From assembly GCA_017541105.1 (NCBI GenBank), contig JAFXZS010000017.1, forward strand, positions 33,630 through 97,629: DNA of 64,000 nt, read 5' to 3'. Below are positions 1-8,728 of the stretch, in pieces (position 1 is the stretch's first letter; each line of letters begins with the position of its first letter). Made by a program: the position numbers and the translations under genes. The notes beneath the pieces were generated by a model. That model ran no database searches, was not told the DNA's origin, and worked only from the letters and a program-made list of their open reading frames with translations. Origin of the DNA: Clostridia bacterium (GTDB lineage: Bacteria; Bacillota; Clostridia; Christensenellales; Aristaeellaceae).

Positions 1-2287
1 CCAGCAGATAGGGGCTTTGAAGCTGCGGCTCAGCAGGAATATCCGGTTTTGCATGCAGAATCGTACCGTCTGTAATGTTCAGTTCTTCGAGAAGATAATG
101 CGTTCCGTTTTCCAACGCATTCTCGGAATAATCTGCCAGATGCAGCAGCTTCCATGCGCCGATACTGCCGCGGATCCATACGGCGTAATAGATCCCTTCA
201 TCCATTCCGCCTGTATCGTATCCGCCGGCGGAGGGATGGATTTCTTTCAGAAAACTGCCGTCCCGGTCATACAGATACAGTCTTGCCCGGGTATCGTCTG
301 CCGGAACAGCCCGATAACGGCCCTTTTCCCGCAATTCGATTGAAGCGGAAGCATACAGCTTCTCATCCAGTTTTACGGTAACCACTCCATCCCGGATCGT
401 ATCCTTTCCGGATGATGCGCGGATCTGTATTTCATCTCCCGGCTGCGCCAGGCCGGGCAGGCAATACAATCCTTCATCCGAGACGGCAACGGCTTCCATC
501 GCCTGATTCTGCGTTGTGTTGAACAGAGATACAGCTGTTTCAGCCAGATCGCATTTGCCGGGAATCATTTCATCAGCATCATCGTGAGCCGTATAGGCTG
601 TTACATCCAGATCGATATGAACGGGTTCCTGCAGGTCCGCCTGCAAGATGTATTTCGCCGTGTCGGATGTGCCTGCCAGCCGGATCAGGCAGTTTCCGCC
701 CACCTCCGTAAAGAGGGAACACGCGTTTTCCCCATTGGACGGATCAAGCAGACGGTATGTTGCGTCAGGCATGCGGACAAGCGCACAGCCATAGCTGCCG
801 GAAGCGCCAAACGCAAGCTGAAGGGAGGAATATGCGTCGCATGGAATGCTGAAATAGGTGCTTCCGCATTCTCCGTCCACGAGGTAAACTCCGCTGTCCA
901 GGGTTACGGCAGAAGCTTCCGAGGATCCACCCCTGACAGGGACCGCATTCCGGGCAAGTTCGCTGTCGGCAGGAGAGGACTGAACAGCCTGTTTGCCGAT
1001 TTCTGCGGAATGATAGTTTATGCTGTGCTGCCCTGCGGAAGCGAGATTTCCGACAACGGCATTGCTTCCGACGGTGCCCCGTGTGCCGTTCCCGGCGATC
1101 ACGATTGTTTCAGAGATGCCGTCAAAGGGCATCAGGCTGCAGTTGTCCAAAAACGCGCGGCGGATGACGCTTCCCTGATTGGCGGAAATCCGGCTGCTGC
1201 CGGCAATTAACGTGCCTACATGATATTCGAAACAGTTCCCGAAGATGTTGTGATAGTGGTTCGGATCTTCGTAAGTATCGCCGTAATCGTTTTCCAGTAC
1301 GCCTGAATCAAGCACCAGGGTTTCGATCTGGCCGGCATTCGTCAGCAGTCCGCCTTTCACATACGCATATCCGATCCGTGCCCGCGCAACACAGTTGATG
1401 CCGCTTCCATCGATGAAAAGTTTCCGGATTTCCGGCGGATCAACGTCGTGCGGGAGATTCTCATTCATTTCCTCGGTTGAGGGATGGAAATCACAGTCAA
1501 TGTGCATGGCCGTGCCTTTGCGCATATAGATTGTATCCGCTTTTACCCCGTCCCAGATATCAATAAATCCGGAGCGCATGTCTATATGATCAGCGGATGT
1601 ACCCTGCGTAAAGTAGATATTGGCAATGTCGCCGTGCTTTTCGCTGGTGCGTTCCAGGCCGTCCAGGATCGTGGTTCCCACCTTTGAACAGGCAAACACA
1701 TATTGCGCGTCAGAGCGGGCATAAAATGTCCCCAGTGTGCAATGATCCATCTCGCAGCCGATCTGATTGGAGGCGGAAGTATCCAGGACCCCGATTGTGC
1801 CGCTGCCATACATCCTCCCGAATCCATCCAGTGAGACGGTATCAATCACGGCTCCTTCCATCAGGTTCAGCTGTACGCCGTTATCTCCGCCTTTGGAGGC
1901 GGAAAAATTGTCGATAAGCAGCATCCCGCGGATGGCCCCCTGCACGTTTACCCATGCATTGGGGCTGGTGATGGTTACGTTGCCGGTGATTGTTCCGCTG
2001 ATGTCCACGGTCACATCATTCCCGCCAATCAGGATATTGCCGGTGAAGACAGCTTCGGGAGTCACATACAGATTTCCGGCACTCATGACCAGTTCAGCGC
2101 CGTCCGTAAAGACTGCTTTTCCGTCGATTACAAGATCATCCCGGACCTCTGCCGATTGATTCCGCAGTTCCTGCGTCCACCTTTGAGGCTCTTTGAACTC
2201 CTCGCCGACAGCGGCAGCCCGGAAGGCGCCGAAAGGCAGCAGAACAATACAGCAGAGGGTCGAAATCCATCTTTTCAGGCTCTTCAT
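1..2287 (-). CDS. Secreted beta-helix-like protein, 3' end cut off by window
   Basis: An open reading frame starts at ATG 2287 on the minus strand behind a weak SD (AGAGGGA) and stays open for 762 codons to the left edge, so the C-terminus is outside the window. The first 26 or so residues form a signal peptide (basic start, hydrophobic core, AAA-type cleavage region). Residues of about 50-230 have short repeated strands rich in Gly, Val, Ile and Asn (for example GNILIGGND and GTITGNVTI), the pattern of a right-handed beta-helix surface protein. Later segments look like beta-sandwich modules. I recognise no catalytic motif. A role as cell-surface or secreted adhesin or polymer-binding protein is inference from architecture only. 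The frame was read directly from the sequence. Confidence 0.8.
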   Translation of the reverse strand, partial: MKSLKRWISTLCCIVLLPFGAFRAAAVGEEFKEPQRWTQELRNQSAEVRDDLVIDGKAVFTDGAELVMSAGNLYVTPEAVFTGNILIGGNDVTVDISGTITGNVTITSPNAWVNVQGAIRGMLLIDNFSASKGGDNGVQLNLMEGAVIDTVSLDGFGRMYGSGTIGVLDTSASNQIGCEMDHCTLGTFYARSDAQYVFACSKVGTTILDGLERTSEKHGDIANIYFTQGTSADHIDMRSGFIDIWDGVKADTIYMRKGTAMHIDCDFHPSTEEMNENLPHDVDPPEIRKLFIDGSGINCVARARIGYAYVKGGLLTNAGQIETLVLDSGVLENDYGDTYEDPNHYHNIFGNCFEYHVGTLIAGSSRISANQGSVIRRAFLDNCSLMPFDGISETIVIAGNGTRGTVGSNAVVGNLASAGQHSINYHSAEIGKQAVQSSPADSELARNAVPVRGGSSEASAVTLDSGVYLVDGECGSTYFSIPCDAYSSLQLAFGASGSYGCALVRMPDATYRLLDPSNGENACSLFTEVGGNCLIRLAGTSDTAKYILQADLQEPVHIDLDVTAYTAHDDADEMIPGKCDLAETAVSLFNTTQNQAMEAVAVSDEGLYCLPGLAQPGDEIQIRASSGKDTIRDGVVTVKLDEKLYASASIELREKGRYRAVPADDTRARLYLYDRDGSFLKEIHPSAGGYDTGGMDEGIYYAVWIRGSIGAWKLLHLADYSENALENGTHYLLEELNITDGTILHAKPDIPAEPQLQSPYLL

Positions 2288-2608
2288 ATCGGTCCCTCTT
2301 TTCTTTTGCAGCGGAGTGTTTTGTATAATAGTGAACACAAAAGGATTTGATTGGCTGCAACGGATTTTTCCTGATCTGCTGTCAAGTATAACCGAAAACC
2401 GCCCGGCCGTCAAAAGGCGCAGCGCTGATTTGAGACGGCGGTGTTCCATGCCGAGCCGCCGGATTTTTTGCTGCAAGGAGGAAAACGATGCGTTGAAACT
2501 TGCAGGAATAAAGAATATAATAAAGTCCATGGAAATACGGAGGGCTTTATCAGCCTGAAAGACTGATGAAGGATGCCGGCGGAATCCTGCGCAAGGAGAA
2601 CTGAAAGA
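2288..2608. other. Divergent intergenic region
   Basis: This 321-base spacer separates the minus-strand secreted protein from the plus-strand TrkA-C protein. It contains the plus-strand promoter listed at 2493-2521. A further TATAAT-like box on the plus strand at 2323-2328 has no convincing -35 partner. I see no RNA gene or terminator hairpin here. Confidence 0.5.
2493..2521 (+). promoter_or_regulatory. SigA-type promoter for the TrkA-C protein
   Basis: TTGAAA at 2493-2498 and TATAAT at 2516-2521 are separated by exactly 17 bases. The expected start of transcription near 2528 gives a leader of about 80 bases before the ATG at 2609. Confidence 0.65.
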
Positions 2609-3325
2609 ATGAATATTTACCTCGCTCTGCTGCTCTTTTCCTTTATTATCCTTCTGTACTGGGTCATCACGGAGCTGTTTACCTTTTTCTTCCGCCTGAC
2701 GGGGCTGCCGATGGAGCGGGCGCGCTTTCAGGTGATTTCGCTGCTGACCGGCACGGGCTTTACCACAAGGGAGAGCGAAATGATCATGGCCTCCCGCCGC
2801 CGCCGCAGGCTCGCACGCGTGACCATGCTCTTTGGATATGTGTTCAATATCACCATCGTGTCCGCGTTCATCAACGTGTTTTTATCCATGAAGGTTATCC
2901 AGGTCGGGTACCAGTTTGTCGGCTTCCTGATTCCGTTGGGCACCGTCGCCCTGATCTTCATCTTCATGCGCGTACCGAAGGTTCACGCATGGAGTGACAA
3001 TCTGTTCCGGCGCCTTGCGGACAGGATCTTTGACAGAAAGGAATCATTCAACGCGGTCATGCTGGTGGACAATATCGGCACTGAATCCATTGCCCAGGTG
3101 ACACTCCGCCACATTCCGGATGAATACCGGGGCCTCAGCCTGGTTGAAACCAGGCTGCGCGCCGAGACCGGAATTCTGGTCATGCTCGTCGAGCATCATG
3201 GCGGCAAGGCGACGGCGGCGCAGGCGGACACAGTGTTTGAAACCGGCGACAAGCTTACGGTTTTCGGGGATTACAGAACAATCTGCAAAGCTTTCCACGC
3301 GCGGGAACACTTCGCGGATGAATGA
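2609..3325 (+). CDS. Membrane protein with C-terminal TrkA-C (RCK_C) domain
   Basis: The chosen ATG at 2609 has an AAGGAG box 10 bases upstream; the frame extends 12 codons further up but without an SD. The product is 238 residues. The N-terminal half has a long hydrophobic helix at the start, a basic RRRRR stretch near residue 70, and two more membrane helices around residues 75-125. The last 80 residues match the TrkA-C fold in pattern (strand-rich region ending in GDKLTVFGD), a domain that binds small ligands such as c-di-AMP in potassium channels and exchangers. No K+ selectivity filter is visible, so transport is not shown. It stands alone with its own promoter. Likely an ion-transport or ligand-sensing accessory protein. 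Confidence 0.7.
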   Translation: MNIYLALLLFSFIILLYWVITELFTFFFRLTGLPMERARFQVISLLTGTGFTTRESEMIMASRRRRRLARVTMLFGYVFNITIVSAFINVFLSMKVIQVGYQFVGFLIPLGTVALIFIFMRVPKVHAWSDNLFRRLADRIFDRKESFNAVMLVDNIGTESIAQVTLRHIPDEYRGLSLVETRLRAETGILVMLVEHHGGKATAAQADTVFETGDKLTVFGDYRTICKAFHAREHFADE

Positions 3326-3444
3326 CAAATACAAACCGCGTTTGATCCGGAAATCAATGAAATGAGATGAACAAACCCGGGGGGCCGGAAGCGGCCGGGA
3401 AACCGGATCCGGAAACCGGCAGATTCAGATTGAGGGGGGATTCC

Positions 3445-4329
3445 ATGATTCGGCATACCGGCAAGCCGGTCCTTGTATTCAGCCTGATCCTATTCCTGCT
3501 TTGTGCGTGCGCTCCGGCATATTCCGAGTATAGTTTCACAGAAGACGCGGATGCCATCGAAAGGGCCGCGGATTCAGTCTTTATGCTGGAGGTTTATTCT
3601 GCATACAATCAGAAAACGGCTGTGGGCAGCGGCTTTGTCGCGATCGAAAACGGACTGCTGATTACCAATTATCATGTGATTGAAGACGGCGCGTATCTTC
3701 TCGCGATCAGTGATGACAATGTCCAGTATCTGGTTTCACAGCTGTGTATCGCGAACAAGGCGAGAGATATCGCGATTCTTCGCTTCGATACGGATCCCGG
3801 TGTTCCGCCCCTGGAGCTGGACGGTGAAAGCGAATTGAAAAGATCCCAGCCGGTGGTGGCCATCGGAAGCCCAGCCGGCCTGATGAATACGATCTCGCTT
3901 GGGAATATCAGCGCGTTTTATCAGAAGAACGGGAAAGACTGGATACAGTTTACGGCTCCGATCTCCTCCGGAAGCAGCGGAGGAGCTTTGCTGAATAATC
4001 AGGGAAAGGTGATCGGGATTACCACAGCAACCTATGCCTCCGCGCAGAATATCAACATGGCCGTTAAGGCGGAACATGTGCTGGAGCTCTATTCACGGTG
4101 GGACGGCCGGACAACGACTGCGCTGAACAAAACCACAGGAACACAGTATCCCGGTTCGATCCAGACCGCTCCGACTGCCACGACGGTTCCTTCGACCGTT
4201 TATGTGACCGGTACAGGAAAGAAATACCATAACAATCCGAACTGTTCCAAAATGAGATCTCCGATTGCCATGGATCTGCTGGACGCAATCTCACAGGGAT
4301 ATGAACCGTGCGGGAAATGCTACAAATAA
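3445..4329 (+). CDS. Trypsin-like serine protease (HtrA-type) with C-terminal Cys/His knuckle
   Basis: The start at 3445 follows a strong GAGGGGGGA box; an in-frame ATG at 3367 lacks an SD and would bury the signal sequence. The 294-residue product has a signal sequence with a possible lipobox (Cys20 or Cys22). The catalytic triad is visible: His77 in TNYHVIE, Asp108 in KARDIAIL, and Ser178 in GSSGGAL. There is no PDZ domain. After a Thr/Pro-rich linker the last 45 residues hold an HxxxxxC...CxxC pattern (KKYHNNPNC ... PCGKC), which resembles small metal-binding knuckles found at the end of secreted clostridial proteins. It should act outside the membrane in protein quality control or processing; the substrate is unknown. 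It converges with the next gene with no gap. Confidence 0.85.
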   Translation: MIRHTGKPVLVFSLILFLLCACAPAYSEYSFTEDADAIERAADSVFMLEVYSAYNQKTAVGSGFVAIENGLLITNYHVIEDGAYLLAISDDNVQYLVSQLCIANKARDIAILRFDTDPGVPPLELDGESELKRSQPVVAIGSPAGLMNTISLGNISAFYQKNGKDWIQFTAPISSGSSGGALLNNQGKVIGITTATYASAQNINMAVKAEHVLELYSRWDGRTTTALNKTTGTQYPGSIQTAPTATTVPSTVYVTGTGKKYHNNPNCSKMRSPIAMDLLDAISQGYEPCGKCYK

Positions 4330-5496
4330 CTAACGGAATCTGCGCCTGTCATGGCCGGATGCCCGATAGTATTCTGCCTTTGTGGCATACATTGCCAGAT
4401 CTGATTTGCGAACAAGCTCTTCCGCGTTGAGGTCAGGATTGTCCTTTGCCAGCGCATAACCGACGGCAAGACTCAGCTGCTGGCCTCCGGTACCTTTCCA
4501 CCTGCCGGCTGTTTCCCGCAGCCTGTTTAAACAGCCTTCCGCAGAAGACTCATCCATTTCCGAAGCAAGTATAACAAACTCATCTCCCCCGGTACGATAG
4601 CAGCGGGCACTGTTTTCGAACACCTGCCCGATACACTCAGCTGCTCCTTTGATCAGTTCATCACCGGCTTCGTGCCCCAGGGTATCATTGACCTGCTTGA
4701 GATCATTGATATCCACCGTATAGGCCGCAAATCTCTCCGGAAGTTCCTTTGAATCAGCATAGTGTGTCAGCGCCTGGGAGTATGCGTAGCGGCTGAACAG
4801 CCCCGTCAGGGGGTCGGTTTGCAGCTCACGCTGCTGCATGGCAATATGAGTGTCCGCAGACAACTGGGAGAATTCGTTGTAGTGTATGAACATCAGTGCG
4901 GCGCCGATGGTCATCCCCAGATAGGCGGTGCGGATTCCGCTCAGCAGTTCCTGCATTGCTATACCTACAATCACCAGCAGCATCACAGCATACAGAGAGG
5001 TTCGGTTCTGCCTTTTGAAGGACTTCCCGTAGATTGTGAACTGCAGGATAATCAGCGCGTAAATCGCCAGGCACACGCACAGATAGGCAGGGAACAGCGG
5101 GCCGTGCGCATAATGGTTCTGTCCGTCAATTCGGATCATCCATCCGAAAAAGGCGGAAATGACCTGGAATACGGCGTTGATTCCGAGAATCCACAGCATG
5201 GCTTTCTGCCACTGGTTTTTCAGATTCATCTGCATGACCAGCGCACCGCCCGCCATCGGAGTGAAAATATAATCCGCGCACTTGACCGCTTTCAGCATCC
5301 ATCCGGGGAGATCATTCCTGCCGTCCAGCTGAACGCCGCACCACTCTGCCAGAGCGGAAACCGCAATCAGGATATAGGTCAGGTAGAGCAGACGTTTGCT
5401 GTCATGGGAAATGCGGTTGTTTTTATAGATCAGAACGCCGAGTGCACCCAACGTCAACCAGCAGATAACAATGATGGACGTATAATAACTTATCAT
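4330..5496 (-). CDS. Membrane diguanylate cyclase (GGDEF)
   Basis: The product has about seven hydrophobic helices over residues 1-205, then a cytoplasmic GGDEF domain with an intact GGDEF motif at about residues 303-307 and the DPLTGLFSR entry sequence at about 228. It should condense two GTP to c-di-GMP. No RxxD inhibitory site is seen five residues before the motif, so product feedback may be absent. The 7-helix sensor part resembles the 7TM histidine-kinase-like N-domains in general form; its ligand is unknown. Start: ATG at 5496 lies 10 bases from AAGGAG; a TTG at 5499 is 7 bases away and cannot be excluded. The stop codon directly abuts the stop codon of the convergent protease gene. 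Confidence 0.9.
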   Translation of the reverse strand: MISYYTSIIVICWLTLGALGVLIYKNNRISHDSKRLLYLTYILIAVSALAEWCGVQLDGRNDLPGWMLKAVKCADYIFTPMAGGALVMQMNLKNQWQKAMLWILGINAVFQVISAFFGWMIRIDGQNHYAHGPLFPAYLCVCLAIYALIILQFTIYGKSFKRQNRTSLYAVMLLVIVGIAMQELLSGIRTAYLGMTIGAALMFIHYNEFSQLSADTHIAMQQRELQTDPLTGLFSRYAYSQALTHYADSKELPERFAAYTVDINDLKQVNDTLGHEAGDELIKGAAECIGQVFENSARCYRTGGDEFVILASEMDESSAEGCLNRLRETAGRWKGTGGQQLSLAVGYALAKDNPDLNAEELVRKSDLAMYATKAEYYRASGHDRRRFR

Positions 5497-5853
5497 CAAA
5501 AGAGTACTCCTTATGAAAAGGATCCAGAACCAACCGATATATTCCCGCTACAGGTATATTACAGTTTTTCCGTTTGCCGGTCAAGGCAGAAAATCTACGC
5601 CGGCGCATGTAAGTGAGCCATTCCGGCCCCCTGCCATGCCATCTGGAATGAACCGCGTATTCATATACCGGCCACAGGAAAGGACGCTGCCGCCTTTCCT
5701 GATCTTTCCATGTTGAACTATACAAACCGGGGCTTCCTATGTTACAATTCCATTATCATACGCAAAGAAACCATACCCGCAGGGAAGGCTATTCAGACAG
5801 GGAAACAGAGAGAACCGACATCTGTCTCTCTCCAGAAACGGAGGTTGTGAACC
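5497..5853. other. Divergent intergenic region
   Basis: This 357-base spacer lies between the diguanylate cyclase (minus) and the LRR protein (plus). It contains the minus-strand promoter at 5556-5584. For the plus strand a TACAAT at about 5743-5748 is the best -10 candidate, but its -35 is poor. I see no structural RNA. Confidence 0.45.
5556..5584 (-). promoter_or_regulatory. SigA-type promoter for the diguanylate cyclase
   Basis: On the minus strand TTGACC (5584-5579) and TAATAT (5561-5556) are 17 bases apart, about 60 bases upstream of the start codon. Confidence 0.6.
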
Positions 5854-7560
5854 ATGAAGCGGATACTGGCATGCCTGCTGGTTGCGGCGCTTTTCCTTGG
5901 CGCCGCCATGGCGGAAGGGGAATCGGAATGGCAATACAATCAGTCCTGGGGGTACCTGAGCGAGTATTCCGGCAGCGGCGGGGATGTGGTGATGCCGCCG
6001 GAAGTGGACGGGAATGCCGTGCGGGTGGTTCAGTGCAAAGGGCTGAACGATCGGGAGGACATCTTTTCCATCACTGTTCCGGAGGGCGTGACCGTACTTG
6101 GAAGCATTGTGATCCGCAGCGTCAGGAGCCTGACATCGGTGGAACTTCCGCAGACGCTGCAGGTTATCGATGACTTCAACTTTTTCGAATGCGATTCACT
6201 GGCGGAGATCACGATTCCCGCATCCGTCCGCCTCATCGGAAACTGTGTATTCGACTGGTGCAACGGCCTGAAAACCATTACTTTTGAAGGCGTCTGTCCG
6301 GTGCTGAAGAACGGGAAGTCCTTCCTGAGAGACCTTTCCAAAGACGCGGTGGTCTATGTCCCGGACGACCAGCTGGAAGCTTACAGGTCAGCGCTGACTG
6401 CCGTGGACGGCGGACAGATTCAGCCCAGCGGAAAGCAGTCGCTGCCACGGGCAGAGCTTCACGCGGAATTTACGATGGATCCGGAAACCGGAACACTTCT
6501 CCGGTGTGACAGTGAGGACAGCTGGATTGATGTTCCGGCGGAAATCGACGGCATTCCGGTAAAAAGCATCGGAAAGAGCGCTTTCCGCGGGAACGATTAC
6601 TGCTATGCCGTTACGCTGCCGGAGGGACTGGAGGAAATCGGCCCCGGCGCTTTTGACGGCCTGTCCCGCCTGACCTATGCGCCGATTCCTTCCACGGTGC
6701 GCGTGATCGGGGAGGAAGCGTACGCGTTTTACTGCGGGCTCTGCCTGACACTGCCGGAAGGCCTGAGGGAGATTCCCCGCCGCGCCTTTTTCCGAAGTGC
6801 CCTGGAGATGGAGCTGACCATTCCTGACGGGGTTGTGAGCATCGGGGAAGAGGCTTTTGACGGGTCGAACATTTACGCGCTGAACCTGCCTGCAAGCCTG
6901 ACCTCCATCGGGGGGAGTGCTTTCAGAGGTTATAACATGACGGAGATCCGTTTTGAGGCGCTTCCGCTGCCGGAAATCGCGGAGGATGCCTTTAAGAATC
7001 AGAACCGGGAGATCACGGTGAGCCTGCCGTCCGCGGCCGGCGACGCGGAGGTGGCAGCGGCCCAGGCGGTTCTTGATACCCTGGAGGGGAAGTTTACGGC
7101 CGTCCGGCCGGAGGAACCCAACGGGACTGACCCAAGTTCCTCCGGCTCGCAGCCTGCAGGGGCGGAGACACCGGCACCGGAGGCAACCGGGATGCCCGGG
7201 GAAACCGTGACCGAAGCCCCGGCGGGTCAGCCGGGTCCGGTGAGCGGCGGAAATCCCGGGGCCGGAGACGGGCGCATCGCCATGGATACCAAATATGCCT
7301 GTGTGCGCTATATTGTCTCAGGGCATGAGATGGACGCCTCCATCCTCGGCGCGGAGCTGTCCGCAACCCTGCATGACGACGGCAGCATGGACTTCATTAT
7401 GCTCGGGAAAGAGGTTTCCGGCCTCGTCTGGAGATGGGACGGCGGGGATGCCGTAGCGGATTATTACAGCGCCGGCCAGCTGCGCTTTACACCTGCGGAA
7501 GACGGTACCGTGATTCTGGACTTTGTGGGAGCAATGACCTATATCCTGGCGATTCCGTAA
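5854..7560 (+). CDS. Secreted BspA-type leucine-rich-repeat protein
   Basis: The start follows a GGAGG box by 9 bases. The 568-residue product has a signal peptide (MKRILACLLV..., cleavage near AMA-EG). Residues of about 60-400 carry two blocks of LRR_5/BspA repeats (patterns such as SITVPEGVTVLG and ELTIPDGVVSIGEEAF). A Pro/Thr/Gly-rich linker follows at about 410-470, and a C-terminal module of about 95 residues forms a strand-rich domain (ILGAELSATLHDDGSMDFIM) typical of secreted proteins in this group. There is no LPXTG or transmembrane anchor at the end. BspA-like repeats usually mediate binding to host or polymer surfaces; the actual ligand is unknown. Confidence 0.85.
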   Translation: MKRILACLLVAALFLGAAMAEGESEWQYNQSWGYLSEYSGSGGDVVMPPEVDGNAVRVVQCKGLNDREDIFSITVPEGVTVLGSIVIRSVRSLTSVELPQTLQVIDDFNFFECDSLAEITIPASVRLIGNCVFDWCNGLKTITFEGVCPVLKNGKSFLRDLSKDAVVYVPDDQLEAYRSALTAVDGGQIQPSGKQSLPRAELHAEFTMDPETGTLLRCDSEDSWIDVPAEIDGIPVKSIGKSAFRGNDYCYAVTLPEGLEEIGPGAFDGLSRLTYAPIPSTVRVIGEEAYAFYCGLCLTLPEGLREIPRRAFFRSALEMELTIPDGVVSIGEEAFDGSNIYALNLPASLTSIGGSAFRGYNMTEIRFEALPLPEIAEDAFKNQNREITVSLPSAAGDAEVAAAQAVLDTLEGKFTAVRPEEPNGTDPSSSGSQPAGAETPAPEATGMPGETVTEAPAGQPGPVSGGNPGAGDGRIAMDTKYACVRYIVSGHEMDASILGAELSATLHDDGSMDFIMLGKEVSGLVWRWDGGDAVADYYSAGQLRFTPAEDGTVILDFVGAMTYILAIP

Positions 7561-7679
7561 CCTCCCGCGAACCCGCTGAAGCTCTTTCCGGCCAGCTTTT
7601 GCCTGAATGCATATGAGGGAGAAAAGGAAACCGGACATCGGAGACACAGCAGCGTCAAAGGACTGAAGGAGGAAGGGCC

Positions 7680-8540
7680 ATGAACCAGGGAACCGGAACA
7701 AAGAAGAATCCCGACGTATATCTGCGTACCGGAAAGGCTGCATTCCTCGCGGTCATGAAACTGATCGAAGCGCTGGCAGGCTGTTACGCGCTGTACTATG
7801 TGGCAATGAACCCCCATGTGATCCGGGGAATCGTGGAGAACCTGTATGAGGGACTTTCCTTCTCGGTTTCAGAGGACAGCGCGTTTTATACCGCCTATCA
7901 GATTCTGCCGGATACCATACAGGTTGTTCTGGCGTGTGAGCTGCTGCTCATTGTGCTCGACGGATTTGCTGCATTCTTCACCCGGGCGGCACACAGGGGA
8001 GCCGGCCTGGTCAGATTCTGCCACACGGTCCGGTTCATCTTCTCGGCCGCGGGGTTTCTTGTAAGTGCTGTGGTGATCTGCCAGTATATTCTCGCAATGA
8101 ACAAAGCCGCGCAGGCCCTGAACAGGATCGGCATCAGTGATTCTTCCGGCTTCCCGGGACTGTTCGAGCTGATCCTTTATATTATCTGTATTCTCGGCGC
8201 ATTCCTGCTCCTGATGGCATATGACCTTTCCGTATCCAGGGCCATGAAGCAGGTTGCAAGGGAAATCAATGACGGAGCAATTCAACGGATGAAGAAGAAA
8301 AGCAGGCTGAGATGCGTTTCAGCCTGCCTGGGAATTCTTCTGGCCGCCAGTACGGGACTGTCCGCTGCCGAACTTGCGGGCGGCGCGGAAACGCTTGCCG
8401 CCGCGGCTGCCTATGTCAGGCCGATGGAATTGCTCTATAAAGGATCAGGCATGATAAGCATCGGGGTGACCGCCTTCCTGGCGATCCTGCTCTTTCTTGT
8501 CAACCGCTGCGCCGCGGATTTTGTTCACGCGCATTCATGA
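7680..8540 (+). CDS. Multi-pass membrane protein of unknown function
   Basis: The start is preceded by AGGAGGAAGGGCC. The 286-residue product has about six hydrophobic segments (around residues 20-42, 75-95, 115-140, 160-180, 205-225, 255-275) with a basic cytoplasmic stretch RMKKKSRLR near residue 200. I recognise no family motif with confidence; the layout is somewhat like small DUF2975-type membrane proteins. It follows the LRR gene by 119 bases in the same direction, without an obvious terminator between, so co-transcription is possible. Confidence 0.7.
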   Translation: MNQGTGTKKNPDVYLRTGKAAFLAVMKLIEALAGCYALYYVAMNPHVIRGIVENLYEGLSFSVSEDSAFYTAYQILPDTIQVVLACELLLIVLDGFAAFFTRAAHRGAGLVRFCHTVRFIFSAAGFLVSAVVICQYILAMNKAAQALNRIGISDSSGFPGLFELILYIICILGAFLLLMAYDLSVSRAMKQVAREINDGAIQRMKKKSRLRCVSACLGILLAASTGLSAAELAGGAETLAAAAAYVRPMELLYKGSGMISIGVTAFLAILLFLVNRCAADFVHAHS

Positions 8541-8628
8541 CCGCGTCCCGCAGGCGGCCGCGGTTCGGCGTGAGCCAATGGCAACCCTGATGAAAGCCGG
8601 AAAATACGTGAATGGGGTGAAGTTGCTC

Positions 8629-8658
8629 TGTACAAAACCATATTCTTTGTGCTATACT
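8629..8658 (+). promoter_or_regulatory. Putative promoter with extended -10
   Basis: TATACT at 8653-8658 is preceded by TG at the extended -10 position. A TGTACA 18 bases upstream is a poor -35. It would serve the secreted repeat protein starting at 8729. Confidence 0.45.
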
Positions 8659-8728
8659 ATTCAAAGGCAACTGATTGGCTTCGGCCTAAAGTTATAAGTA
8701 TATCTCATTCGGAAGAGAGGTTGATCTC

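Noticed and set aside
584-1210. Plus-strand frame of 208 codons in the first gene
   Set aside because: Antisense to the continuous 762-codon secreted-protein frame, no SD and no known pattern.
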